This document shows positions 40,602-50,284 of a DNA stretch of 64,000 bases, in pieces (positions within the stretch are counted from its first letter, which is position 1; every line of letters begins with the position of its first letter). The notes below the pieces were generated by a model that had not been told where the DNA came from, made no database searches, and saw only the letters and a list, made by a program, of their open reading frames with translations. Origin of the DNA: Aquipseudomonas ullengensis (lineage in GTDB: Bacteria > Pseudomonadota > Gammaproteobacteria > Pseudomonadales > Pseudomonadaceae); assembly GCF_014174475.1 (NCBI RefSeq), contig NZ_JACJUD010000006.1:62001-126000 (forward strand), written 5' to 3'. The position numbers and the translations under genes are program-made.

Positions 40602-42413
40602 TTACTTCTTGCTGTGGCGCTTGCGGTCGGTTTCGCTGAGGAACTTCTTGCGCAGGCGGATCGACTTCGGCGTGACTTCAACCAGCTCGTCGTCATCGAT
40701 GAATTCCAGAGCCTGCTCAAGGGTGAACTTGATCGGCGGAACCAGTGCGATGGTTTCGTCTTTACCGGAAGCACGCATGTTGTCGAGCTTCTTGCCCTTG
40801 GTGGGGTTGATCACCAGGTCGTTGTCACGGCTGTTGATGCCGGCCAGCTGGCCTTCGTAGACTTCCTGGCCCGGCTCGAGGAACAGCTTGCCGCGGTCCT
40901 GCAGGGTTTCCAGCGAGTAGGTCAGCGCCTTGCCGGTCGCCATGGAAACCAGCACGCCGTTCTGGCGGTGGCCGACTTCACCGGACTTGATCGGGCCATA
41001 GTGGCTGAAGGTCGAAGTCAGGATGCCGCTACCCGAGGTCATGGTCAGGAAGGCGTTACGGAAGCCGATCAGGCCACGTGCCGGGATGGTGTATTCCAGG
41101 CGGATACGACCCTTGCCATCCGGAACCATGTTGGTCAGATCGCCTTTACGCAGGCCCATCTGCTCCATCAGGGCGCCCTGGTGGATTTCCTCGATGTCGA
41201 CGATGACGTTTTCGTACGGCTCTTGCTTCTCGCCGTTAACTTCCTTGATCACCACTTCCGGACGGCCAACAGCCATCTCGAAGCCTTCGCGGCGCATGGT
41301 TTCGATCAGTACCGAGAGGTGCAGCTCACCACGGCCGGAGACCTTGAACTTGTCGGCGCTGTCGCCTTCCTGCACGCGCAGGGCAACGTTGTGCAGCAGC
41401 TCTTTTTCCAGACGCTCTTTGATGTTGCGGCTGGTAACGAACTTGCCTTCTTTACCGCAGAACGGCGAGTCGTTGACCTGGAAGGTCATGGAAACGGTCG
41501 GCTCGTCCACGGACAGCGGCGGCAGGGCTTCGACGTTGTTCATGTCGCACAGGGTGTCGGAGATGTACAGCTCGTCCATGCCGCTGACGCAAACGATGTC
41601 GCCAGCCTGGGCTTCGGCGACTTCGACGCGGTGCAGGCCGGAGTGCCCCATGATCTTCAGGATACGGCCCTGACGCTTCTTGCCGTCGGCGCCGATGGCC
41701 ACTACCGGGGTGTTGGTCTTGACCTTGCCGCGAGCGATACGGCCGATGCCGATTACGCCGAGGAAGCTGTTGTAGTCCAGCTGCGAGATTTGCATCTGGA
41801 ACGGGCCGTCGACGTCGACTTTCGGCGCCGGAACGTGGTCAACCACGGCCTGGAACAGAGCGTCCATGTGGTCGTCCATGTTCTCGTGGTCCAGACCGGC
41901 AATCCCGTTCAGGGCGCTGGCGTAGACGATCGGGAAGTCCAGTTGCTCTTCGGTGGCGCCGAGGTTGTCGAACAGGTCGAAGATCTGGTCGATAACCCAA
42001 TCCGGACGCGCGCCCGGACGGTCAATCTTGTTCACCACCACGATCGGACGCAGGCCGGCCTTGAACGCCTTCTGGGTCACGAAACGGGTTTGCGGCATCG
42101 GGCCGTCTTGGGCGTCGACCACCAGCAGAACGGAGTCAACCATCGACATCACGCGCTCTACTTCACCGCCGAAGTCGGCGTGACCGGGGGTGTCAACGAT
42201 GTTGATGTCGTAGCCGTTCCATTTCAGGGCGGTGTTTTTCGCCAGAATGGTAATGCCGCGCTCTTTTTCCTGGTCGTTGGAGTCCATTACACGCTCGGAT
42301 TCCAGCTCTTTGCGGTCGAGGGTGCCGGACAGGCGCAGCAGTTTGTCTACCAGGGTGGTTTTGCCATGGTCGACGTGGGCGATGATGGCGATGTTGCGTA
42401 GATTTTCGATCAC
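40602..42413 (-). CDS. typA: Ribosome-associated GTPase TypA/BipA
   Basis: 603 residues, the usual family length. G-motifs: HVDHGKTTLVDKLL (P-loop, ~16-29), the G2 region RGITILAK, DTPGHADFGGEVER, NKIDRPGA. Domains II and III of EF-G type follow, then the TypA-specific C-terminal domain with RGLIGFRNAFLTMTSGSGI and a Lys/Arg-rich end (RKKFLSETDRKRHSKK). The protein binds the 70S ribosome at a site like EF-G and helps ribosome assembly and stress adaptation. Codon choice here is more biased than in neighbours, as expected for a highly expressed gene. Confidence 0.97.
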   Translation of the reverse strand: MIENLRNIAIIAHVDHGKTTLVDKLLRLSGTLDRKELESERVMDSNDQEKERGITILAKNTALKWNGYDINIVDTPGHADFGGEVERVMSMVDSVLLVVDAQDGPMPQTRFVTQKAFKAGLRPIVVVNKIDRPGARPDWVIDQIFDLFDNLGATEEQLDFPIVYASALNGIAGLDHENMDDHMDALFQAVVDHVPAPKVDVDGPFQMQISQLDYNSFLGVIGIGRIARGKVKTNTPVVAIGADGKKRQGRILKIMGHSGLHRVEVAEAQAGDIVCVSGMDELYISDTLCDMNNVEALPPLSVDEPTVSMTFQVNDSPFCGKEGKFVTSRNIKERLEKELLHNVALRVQEGDSADKFKVSGRGELHLSVLIETMRREGFEMAVGRPEVVIKEVNGEKQEPYENVIVDIEEIHQGALMEQMGLRKGDLTNMVPDGKGRIRLEYTIPARGLIGFRNAFLTMTSGSGILTSTFSHYGPIKSGEVGHRQNGVLVSMATGKALTYSLETLQDRGKLFLEPGQEVYEGQLAGINSRDNDLVINPTKGKKLDNMRASGKDETIALVPPIKFTLEQALEFIDDDELVEVTPKSIRLRKKFLSETDRKRHSKK

Positions 42414-42543
42414 GGAGGTCGTCTCGATTGATGATTCAGAAGTCGTTGGCGGCGCAGTTTACGCAGCCTGGATGAATAGCGGGTGAATACAGTGCTGGTC
42501 GGGAGGGCGATGACGGATGCTGCCGCCCAGCAGGCCCGCGCGT

Positions 42544-44001
42544 TTAATGCGGGCGATAGACGCGAACATTGGCATGCCCCTCGCTCAGTAGATGGTGGGC
42601 ATGCAGGCGACTCATCACGCCCTTGTCGCAATACAGCAGGTACTGGCGCGTTTCATCCAGGCCCTTGAAGCGATTGTTCAGCGCATAGAACGGCAGAGTC
42701 TGGACCTCGACGCCCGGCAGTGCCAGCGGCTCGTCTTCAGCGGCATCCGGGTGACGGATATCGAGGACGATCTGCCCAGGCAGCGCTTCGCGCACTTCCT
42801 CGACTTGCAGATCCTGACCCAGCTCGTCGATCACCCGATCGACGGTAATCCGCGTGGCGCGCTCCAGGGCGCGCTCGAGGATGGCCATGTCGAAGTGGGT
42901 TTCTTCGTGCTCGATGCGTCCCGGCTTGGCTCGAGTGGTCGGGTTGACCGAGATCACGCCGCAGTACTCGGGCATGTTCTTGGCGTACTCGGCGGTGCCG
43001 ATGGCCGTGGCCGTGTCGATGATGTCCTGCTTGTGCGCGGCGATCAGCGGGCGCAGCACCAGCATGTCGGTCGCCGAGTCGATCACCGAAAGGTTCGGCA
43101 GGGTCTGGCTCGACACCTGGGAAATCGCTTCGCCAGTGACCAGTGCATCGATGCGCAAGTCCTCGGCGATGCGGCTCGCGGCGCGCAGCATCATGCGCTT
43201 GAGCACCACGCCCATCTGGCTGTTGTCGACCTTGCCGAGGATTTCGCCGAGCACTTCCTCGAACGGCACGCTGATAAACAGTACGCGGTGCGAGCTGCCG
43301 AACTTCTGCCACAGGTGGTGCGCCACTTCCATCACGCCCAACTCATGGGCACGGCCGCCGAGGTTGAAGAAGCAGAAGTGGGTGAGCAGGCCGCGACGCA
43401 TCATCTGGTAGGCCGCGACGGTGGAGTCGAAGCCGCCGCTCATCAGCACCAGGGTCTGCTCGATCGAGCCCAGCGGATAGCCGCCAAGGCCTTCGTGCTG
43501 GGCGTGGATGATCAGCAGGCGCTCGTAGCGCACCTCGAAGCGGACTTCGGCCTCGGGTTGCTTGAGGTCGATGCCGGCGGCGCCGCACTCGATACGCAGG
43601 CGGCTGCCGACGTGGCTGGCCAGCTCCATCGAGGAGAAGTCATGGGTGTTGCCCGCGCGCTTGCAGCGCACGGCGAAAATCTTGCCGGGCAGTTGGGCGC
43701 CGAAATGCGCGCGGCATTTCTCGAAAGTGTCATCGAAATCGACATAGGGATATTCGTGCACTTCGAGAAAGTGGGCGATGCCCGGGATGCTGCGCAGGCG
43801 CTCGAACATCTGCGCCTGGACCTTCGGCTCGCGCACCTGGCTGATCAGGTCGAGGTTGTCCCACTCGCCCTGCACCACCAGCTCGGGGTCCAGGTCACGC
43901 AGCACCGTGCGGATGTTCTTCGCCAGCTGGCGGATGAACTGCTTGCGCACCGGCCGGCTCTTGATGGTGATTTCCGCGAAGGGTTTGACGATGAGTTTCA
44001 T
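42544..44001 (-). CDS. thiI: tRNA 4-thiouridine synthase ThiI, with rhodanese domain
   Basis: 485 residues. An N-terminal ferredoxin-like/THUMP region (~1-165) leads to the PP-loop LMSGGFDSTVAAYQM at ~185 for U8 adenylation, and then a C-terminal rhodanese domain with the persulfide Cys458 in YCDKGVMSRLH. The partner Cys lies in MPEYCGVIS. It makes s4U8 in tRNA and can feed thiazole synthesis. It is transcribed away from glnA, and a 330-base regulatory region separates the two. Confidence 0.95.
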   Translation of the reverse strand: MKLIVKPFAEITIKSRPVRKQFIRQLAKNIRTVLRDLDPELVVQGEWDNLDLISQVREPKVQAQMFERLRSIPGIAHFLEVHEYPYVDFDDTFEKCRAHFGAQLPGKIFAVRCKRAGNTHDFSSMELASHVGSRLRIECGAAGIDLKQPEAEVRFEVRYERLLIIHAQHEGLGGYPLGSIEQTLVLMSGGFDSTVAAYQMMRRGLLTHFCFFNLGGRAHELGVMEVAHHLWQKFGSSHRVLFISVPFEEVLGEILGKVDNSQMGVVLKRMMLRAASRIAEDLRIDALVTGEAISQVSSQTLPNLSVIDSATDMLVLRPLIAAHKQDIIDTATAIGTAEYAKNMPEYCGVISVNPTTRAKPGRIEHEETHFDMAILERALERATRITVDRVIDELGQDLQVEEVREALPGQIVLDIRHPDAAEDEPLALPGVEVQTLPFYALNNRFKGLDETRQYLLYCDKGVMSRLHAHHLLSEGHANVRVYRPH

Positions 44002-44097
44002 GGGACAGCGCGTACGCCAGGCAGCCGAAAAAGAAGGGCGCGGATTATAGCGGAAATTGCTCAGGAATTAACCAAAAACAATAATGCATCCCCGCAA

Positions 44098-44145
44098 AGA
44101 CCCAAAACGGTGCGTAACGATAATTTAAAGATCCAAAATGGTGCG
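44098..44145 (+). promoter_or_regulatory. Two NtrC enhancer sites for glnA
   Basis: AGACCCAAAACGGTGCG (44098-44114) and AGATCCAAAATGGTGCG (44129-44145) are imperfect copies of the NtrC dyad GCACCA-N3-TGGTGC; the right half is good in both and the left half weak. They are 31 bases apart (three helical turns), with centres about 138 and 107 bases upstream of the predicted start, close to the -140/-108 layout of E. coli glnAp2. Confidence 0.7.
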
Positions 44146-44217
44146 TGCCACTGATCAAATAATCGCCACAGCCCGCGCAAAGCCTGACTTTCCGGCTTTG
44201 CTCCCATCCTGGGGCAC

Positions 44218-44233
44218 TGGCACGCAATTTGCT
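44218..44233 (+). promoter_or_regulatory. Sigma-54 promoter of glnA
   Basis: TGGCACGCAATTTGCT matches TGGCACG-N4-TTGCW exactly. The start should be near 44244, giving an ~88-base leader to the glnA ATG. The remaining 44002-44331 gap contains no gene. Confidence 0.92.
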
Positions 44234-44331
44234 CCCTTGTGAGGCAGGTTGCCCTGACGGACTATCCGGCCGGGCTTCACCGACTATTTTAAGGGCTCAA
44301 CATTCCGAGCCTTATCCACCTGGAGGACAGC

Positions 44332-45738
44332 ATGTCGAAGTCGATTCAACTGATCAAAGAACACGACGTGAAGTGGGTAGACCTGCGCTTCACTGACACC
44401 AAGGGTAAGCAACACCACGTGACCATGCCGGCCCGTGACGCCCTGGACGACGAATTCTTCGAAGTCGGCAAAATGTTCGACGGCTCCTCGATCCATGGCT
44501 GGAAAGGCATCGAAGCCTCCGACATGATCCTGCTGCCGGTCGACGACACCGCCGTTCTGGACCCGTTCACCGAAGAGCCGACCCTGATTCTGGTCTGCGA
44601 CATCATCGAGCCGAGCACCATGCAAGGCTACGATCGCGACCCGCGCTCCATCGCCAAGCGCGCCGAGGAATACCTGAAGACCACCGGTATCGGTGACACC
44701 GTATTCGTAGGCCCGGAGCCTGAGTTCTTCATCTTCGACGAAGTGAAGTTCAAGTCTGACATCTCCGGCTCCATGTTCAAGATCTACTCCGAACAAGGCT
44801 CCTGGAACACCGACGCCGACATCGAAGGCGGCAACAAGGGCCACCGTCCAGCCGTCAAAGGTGGCTACTTCCCGGTTCCGCCGTGCGACCACGACCACGA
44901 AATCCGTACTGCCATGTGTAATGCCATGGAAGAAATGGGCCTGGTCATCGAAGTTCACCACCACGAAGTGGCGACTGCCGGCCAGAACGAAATCGGTGTG
45001 AAGTTCAACACCCTGGTCAACAAGGCTGACGAAGTTCAGACCCTGAAGTACTGCGTGCACAACGTGGCTGACGCCTACGGCAAAACCGCTACCTTCATGC
45101 CGAAGCCGCTGTACGGCGACAACGGTTCGGGTATGCATGTGCACCTGTCGATCGGCAAAGATGGCAAGAACACCTTCGCTGGCGAAGGCTATGCCGGCCT
45201 GTCCGACACCGCCCTGTTCTTCATCGGCGGCATCATCAAACACGGTAAGGCCCTGAACGGCTTCACCAACCCGTCGACCAACTCCTACAAGCGTCTGGTC
45301 CCGGGCTTCGAAGCGCCGGTCATGCTGGCCTACTCGGCTCGCAACCGTTCCGCCTCGATCCGTATCCCGTACGTTTCCAGCCCGAAAGCCCGCCGCATCG
45401 AAGCGCGCTTCCCGGATCCGGCTGCCAACCCGTACCTGGCCTTCGCAGCTCTGCTGATGGCTGGTCTGGACGGTATCCAGAACAAGATCCACCCCGGCGA
45501 CGCTGCCGACAAGAACCTGTACGACCTGCCGCCGGAAGAAGCTGCCAACATCCCGCAAGTGTGCGGCAGCCTGAAAGAAGCGCTGGAAGAACTGGATAAA
45601 GGTCGCGCGTTCCTGACCAAGGGCGGCGTTTTCTCCGACGACTTCATCGATGCCTACATCGAGCTGAAATCCGAAGAAGAAATCAAAGTTCGCACCTTCG
45701 TACACCCGCTGGAATACGACCTGTACTACAGCGTCTAA
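44332..45738 (+). CDS. glnA: Glutamine synthetase, type I
   Basis: 468 residues, the typical GSI-beta length. The first segment MSKSIQLIKEHDVKWVDLRF leads into the beta-grasp domain. Catalytic signatures: FMPKPLYGDNGSGMHVHLSI, the NPSTNSYKRLVPGFEAPV ATP/substrate region, and KNLYDLPPEEA with the adenylylated Tyr (~398). GGAG stands 8 bases before the ATG. It forms glutamine from glutamate, ammonia and ATP. Control is by the NtrC/sigma-54 promoter. A terminator follows, so it is monocistronic, with ntrB-ntrC on the same strand 1.5 kb downstream. Confidence 0.98.
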   Translation: MSKSIQLIKEHDVKWVDLRFTDTKGKQHHVTMPARDALDDEFFEVGKMFDGSSIHGWKGIEASDMILLPVDDTAVLDPFTEEPTLILVCDIIEPSTMQGYDRDPRSIAKRAEEYLKTTGIGDTVFVGPEPEFFIFDEVKFKSDISGSMFKIYSEQGSWNTDADIEGGNKGHRPAVKGGYFPVPPCDHDHEIRTAMCNAMEEMGLVIEVHHHEVATAGQNEIGVKFNTLVNKADEVQTLKYCVHNVADAYGKTATFMPKPLYGDNGSGMHVHLSIGKDGKNTFAGEGYAGLSDTALFFIGGIIKHGKALNGFTNPSTNSYKRLVPGFEAPVMLAYSARNRSASIRIPYVSSPKARRIEARFPDPAANPYLAFAALLMAGLDGIQNKIHPGDAADKNLYDLPPEEAANIPQVCGSLKEALEELDKGRAFLTKGGVFSDDFIDAYIELKSEEEIKVRTFVHPLEYDLYYSV

Positions 45739-45757
45739 GTCCGTCGCGTGATGAAAG

Positions 45758-45786
45758 AGGCCTCCTTCGGGAGGCCTTTTTTTTTG
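45758..45786 (+). terminator. Rho-independent terminator of glnA
   Basis: AGGCCTCC, loop TTCG, GGAGGCCT, then a run of eight or more Ts. The UUCG loop makes it very stable. Confidence 0.95.
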
Positions 45787-45872
45787 CGCCGGCACACGTC
45801 GCAACAGCCGCGCCCTTGCCAGTAGCAGCGGCAGATGCAAGGCTTAGCCAGGATCACACAGGAGTCCCACGG

Positions 45873-46439
45873 ATGCGCCTGATTACCGCCTGCCTGCTAT
45901 GCACCCTGGCCCTGCCGGCCGCCGCGCAGATCTACAAATACACCGACGCCAACGGCAACACGGTGTTCACCAACCAGGCACCGGAAGGCCAGGACGCCGA
46001 AACCGTAAACCTGCCGCCAACCAATACCGTGGAAGCCCAACAGCCCACACGCCCGGTCGAAACCAGCAAGCCCGCGCAAGCGCAAAGCGCCTACACCGTG
46101 CTGCAACTGACCGACCTCCCCAGCGATGAAGCCCTGCGCGCTAACAACGGCACTTTCAGCGTCGGCGTCAAACTCGAGCCCAAGCTCAAGCCTGGCCACC
46201 TCCTGCGTCTGATCCTCGACGGCCAACCCTACGGCCAGCCGAGCAACGTGCCGCGCCTGCAACTGGTAAACATCGATCGTGGCGAGCACAGCCTGGCGGT
46301 GGAAGTCCTCAGCGGCCAGCAGCAGATTCAGCAAAGCGCTAGCGTCACCTTCACCGTACAGCGCATCAGCACCAACAGCCCGGCACGCCCAAAACCTACC
46401 CCTGCGCCAACTCCGCGCCCAAAACCTACGCCCAATTAA
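45873..46439 (+). CDS. Secreted DUF4124 domain protein
   Basis: 188 residues from the ATG at 45873 (AGGAG 8 bases upstream). A signal peptide (LITACLLCTLALPAAA) is followed by a short DUF4124 domain QIYKYTDANGNTVFTNQAPE, then an Ig-like segment (SVGVKLEPKLKPGHLLRLIL...GEHSLAVEVLSG) and a Pro-rich tail. A periplasmic protein of unknown role. A second gene of the same design follows after 19 bases, so they are probably cotranscribed duplicates. Confidence 0.83.
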   Translation: MRLITACLLCTLALPAAAQIYKYTDANGNTVFTNQAPEGQDAETVNLPPTNTVEAQQPTRPVETSKPAQAQSAYTVLQLTDLPSDEALRANNGTFSVGVKLEPKLKPGHLLRLILDGQPYGQPSNVPRLQLVNIDRGEHSLAVEVLSGQQQIQQSASVTFTVQRISTNSPARPKPTPAPTPRPKPTPN

Positions 46440-46458
46440 GCTCCCTGACAGGAACCCC

Positions 46459-47085
46459 ATGCGCCAACTGTTCTTCTGCCTGCTTATCTGCCTGCTGCCC
46501 CTGCACGCCCATGCCGGCGTCTACACCTACATCGACGCCGACGGCAACCGCGTGTACACCGACCAACCGCGCTCCGATGACGCCGAGCAGATCCAACTCG
46601 CGCCCTCCAACAACATGAGCGGTGGCACGCAGATTCAGCCGCCCACCGTGCCGCTGACCATGGAAGAACCCAAGCCGCCGGCCTACCAGTTGCTGCGCAT
46701 CCTGATCCCCGAGCCGGATGTCACCATCCGCGAGATCACCGGCAACATGATCGTCACCCTCACCAGCGAGCCCAGCCTGCTGCCGGGACACAGCTATCGC
46801 CTGCTACTGGACGGCCAGATCGTCGGCACGCCCGGCCGCAGCCCGGTGTTCCCTCTGGAGAACATCGACCGCGGCACCCACCAACTTTCGGCAGAGATCA
46901 TCGACGCAAGCGGACGCATCCTCGAACGCACACCCAGCCAGCCGTTTCACATGAAGCGCATCTCGCTGGCCGAGAAACGCCGCGCCCATCCCTGCAAGAA
47001 AGCCGACTACGGCGTACGCCCAGAATGCCCAATCGAAGACAAACCGAAAGAGCCGAGAGACATCCCGCTGATCCCCTTCATCTGA
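46459..47085 (+). CDS. Secreted DUF4124 domain protein, paralogue of the preceding gene
   Basis: 208 residues from the ATG at 46459 (AGGAA upstream). Signal peptide LFFCLLICLLPLHAHA, then the DUF4124 motif GVYTYIDADGNRVYTDQP. The Ig-like segment (LTSEPSLLPGHSYRLLLDGQ, ENIDRGTHQLSAEIIDASGR) parallels the upstream protein closely, showing tandem duplication with divergence. The C-terminal tail has a Cys pair (HPCKKADYGVRPECP) absent upstream. Unknown function; it lies between glnA and ntrB as do similar genes in other pseudomonads, by recall. Confidence 0.83.
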   Translation: MRQLFFCLLICLLPLHAHAGVYTYIDADGNRVYTDQPRSDDAEQIQLAPSNNMSGGTQIQPPTVPLTMEEPKPPAYQLLRILIPEPDVTIREITGNMIVTLTSEPSLLPGHSYRLLLDGQIVGTPGRSPVFPLENIDRGTHQLSAEIIDASGRILERTPSQPFHMKRISLAEKRRAHPCKKADYGVRPECPIEDKPKEPRDIPLIPFI

Positions 47086-47283
47086 TCGCCACAGACACGC
47101 GCACCAATATGACGCACTGATCTGCACCGATTTCTATACTCTCCCTGTTTTGGTTCACTCGAAAACCCGCCAGCTGCGCTGAAACGCAGCCTGAATCACA
47201 GCGGCGGCACCGCGCACGCGTCTTTTCGGGGCTTTGGTTTGCTTCTTGCATTTTCCAGCCCATTGCCGGGACTCGTAACAGCC

Positions 47284-48360
47284 ATGATCAATGACGCGCT
47301 GCACCGCTTACTGCTCGACAACCTGACCACCGCAACCATCCTGCTGAATGCAGAGTTGCGTCTGGAGTACATGAACCCCGCCGCAGAAATGCTCCTGGCC
47401 GTCAGCGGCCAGCGCAGCCACGGCCAGTTCATCAGCGAGCTGTTCACCGAATCGCCGGAAGCGCTCAGCTCCCTGCGCCAGGCGGTCGACCACGCGCACC
47501 CGTTCACCAAGCGCGAGGCCATGCTCACCTCGCTATCCGGCCAGACCCTCACCGTGGACTATGCGGTAACGCCGATCCTCAGCCGTGGCCAGACCCTGCT
47601 GCTGCTGGAAGTGCACCCGCGTGACCGCCTGCTGCGCATCACCAAGGAAGAGGCGCAGCTGTCCAAGCAGGAAACCACCAAACTGCTGGTGCGCGGCCTG
47701 GCCCACGAGATCAAGAACCCGCTCGGCGGCATTCGCGGTGCCGCCCAGTTGCTGGCCCGCGAGCTGCCGGAAGAAAGCCTCAAGGATTACACCAACGTGA
47801 TCATCGAGGAGGCCGACCGCCTGCGTAACCTGGTCGACCGCATGCTCGGCTCCAACAAGCTGCCATCGCTGGCCATGACCAACGTGCATGAAGTACTGGA
47901 ACGGGTCAGCAGCCTGATCGAGGCCGAATGCCAGGGCAGCATCACCCTGGTGCGCGACTACGACCCGAGCATCCCCGATGTGCTGATCGATCGCGAACAG
48001 ATGATCCAGGCCGTGCTCAATATCGTGCGCAACGCCATGCAGGCCCTCGCCGGGCAGAGTGACCTGCGCCTGGGCCGCATCAGCCTGCGCACCCGCACCC
48101 TGCGCCAGTTCACCATCGGCCACGTGCGCCACCGCCTGGTGGTGAAAGTGGAAATCATCGACAACGGCCCGGGCATTCCCCCCGAGCTGCAGGAAACCAT
48201 CTTCTACCCCATGGTCAGTGGCCGTCCCGATGGCACCGGCCTGGGCCTGGCCATTACCCAGAACATCATCAGTCAGCACCAGGGCCTGATCGAGTGCGAG
48301 AGCCACCCCGGCCATACCGTGTTCTCGATCTTCCTGCCCCTGGAACAAGGAGCTTCTTAG
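47284..48360 (+). CDS. glnL: Nitrogen regulation sensor kinase NtrB (GlnL)
   Basis: 358 residues from the ATG at 47284; a longer frame to 47239 has no support. A PAS domain is at ~5-115. The H-box reads RGLAHEIKNPLGGIRGAAQL (phospho-accepting His141). The N, G1 and G2 boxes are IVRNAMQAL, IIDNGPGIPP and GTGLGLAITQNI. There are no membrane segments, so it is the soluble NtrB that phosphorylates or dephosphorylates NtrC under PII control. The ntrC start lies 2 bases past the stop. A half NtrC-like GCACCA (47100-47105) lies upstream. Confidence 0.95.
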   Translation: MINDALHRLLLDNLTTATILLNAELRLEYMNPAAEMLLAVSGQRSHGQFISELFTESPEALSSLRQAVDHAHPFTKREAMLTSLSGQTLTVDYAVTPILSRGQTLLLLEVHPRDRLLRITKEEAQLSKQETTKLLVRGLAHEIKNPLGGIRGAAQLLARELPEESLKDYTNVIIEEADRLRNLVDRMLGSNKLPSLAMTNVHEVLERVSSLIEAECQGSITLVRDYDPSIPDVLIDREQMIQAVLNIVRNAMQALAGQSDLRLGRISLRTRTLRQFTIGHVRHRLVVKVEIIDNGPGIPPELQETIFYPMVSGRPDGTGLGLAITQNIISQHQGLIECESHPGHTVFSIFLPLEQGAS

Positions 48361-48362
48361 TC

Positions 48363-49796
<1,434 letters not shown>

Positions 49797-49819
49797 GCCG
49801 CAGCGCCACGCACCATGAG

Positions 49820-49844
49820 AACGGGCCCGACAGGGCCCGTTTTC
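49820..49844 (+). terminator. Rho-independent terminator of ntrB-ntrC
   Basis: AACGGGCCC, loop GACA, GGGCCCGTT, then TTCGTTT, 23 bases after the ntrC stop. Confidence 0.85.
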
Positions 49845-49863
49845 GTTTGCGGCATACGGCTGC

Positions 49864-50022
49864 GTAGGGCGGGTGAAACCCGCGTTGGGCTTTGATCGTG
49901 CTCCGCGCATACGCAGGCGCTCTGCGCCTGCAGGGCGCGGAGCGTCCCAGCCGGGGTTACCACGCGGAGCGTGGGAACCATCTAGCGTCCTGCACTCGCC
50001 TCGCGGGTTTCACCCGCCCTAC
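49864..50022. repeat. Composite REP-like repeat island
   Basis: GTAGGGCGGGTGAAACCCGC (49865) and its inverse GCGGGTTTCACCCGCCCTAC (50003) enclose about 115 bases. The interior holds two smaller inverted sets, CTCCGCGC...GCGCGGAG and GGTTACCACGCGGAGCGTGG. The outer arms match the pair at 33487-33540. Several repeat families have landed in one gap. Confidence 0.75.
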
Positions 50023-50038
50023 CATGCTCCAGCGCAAT

Positions 50039-50059
50039 GCACCCGCATCGTGCCGGTGC
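50039..50059 (+). promoter_or_regulatory. Candidate NtrC enhancer for the NrsZ-like RNA
   Basis: GCACCC-GCA-TCGTGC (50039-50053) overlaps GCATCG-TGC-CGGTGC (50045-50059); both resemble GCACCA-N3-TGGTGC in one half. The centres are about 134-140 bases upstream of the predicted start, a normal enhancer distance. Confidence 0.45.
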
Positions 50060-50159
50060 ACAGCAGCGGTTCAGCCATCGCCCACGCCGGTAGCCAAAAG
50101 CGCTGCAGGCAATCGCTGAAACCCAGCATTCACAAGGCCTGCAGCCACCGTAATAAAAC

Positions 50160-50175
50160 TGGCACACAGTCTGCA
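50160..50175 (+). promoter_or_regulatory. Sigma-54-type promoter downstream of ntrC
   Basis: TGGCAC-ACAGT-CTGCA keeps the essential GG and GC with correct spacing; it differs from TGGCAC-N5-TTGCA at one base of the second block. The start is expected near 50186. Confidence 0.7.
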
Positions 50176-50185
50176 TAGACTAAAG

Positions 50186-50279
50186 CAATCCCAGTTTTGG
50201 GGACCTTGGTACAGGCAGGCCGGGGAATCCCCTCTTTTACAAGCCCAACAAAAAGGCCACCTTCTCAGGTGGCCTTTTT
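50186..50279 (+). ncRNA. nrsZ: NrsZ-like nitrogen-regulated small RNA
   Basis: About 94 nt between a sigma-54-type promoter and a strong terminator. The sequence begins near GCAATCCCAGTTTTGGGGAC, in which CCCAGTTTTGGG can form a hairpin. CGGGGAATCCCC forms a second, and the terminator stem ends it. No open frame fits. NrsZ of P. aeruginosa is, by recall, an NtrC/sigma-54-dependent RNA immediately downstream of ntrC that affects swarming and rhamnolipid. Position and promoter type match. This RNA appears shorter than the PAO1 form, and sequence identity has not been tested. Confidence 0.65.
50250..50279. terminator. Bidirectional terminator between the NrsZ-like RNA and mshQ
   Basis: AAAAAGGCCACCT, loop TCTC, AGGTGGCCTTTTT is a perfect 13-base inverted repeat with T-runs on both strands. 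It can end the NrsZ-like RNA on plus and the msh operon on minus. Confidence 0.92.
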
Positions 50280-50284
50280 GCTTT

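Noticed and set aside
47100..47114. NtrC site upstream of ntrB
   Set aside because: Only the GCACCA half matches; the other half is poor, so autoregulation could not be supported.
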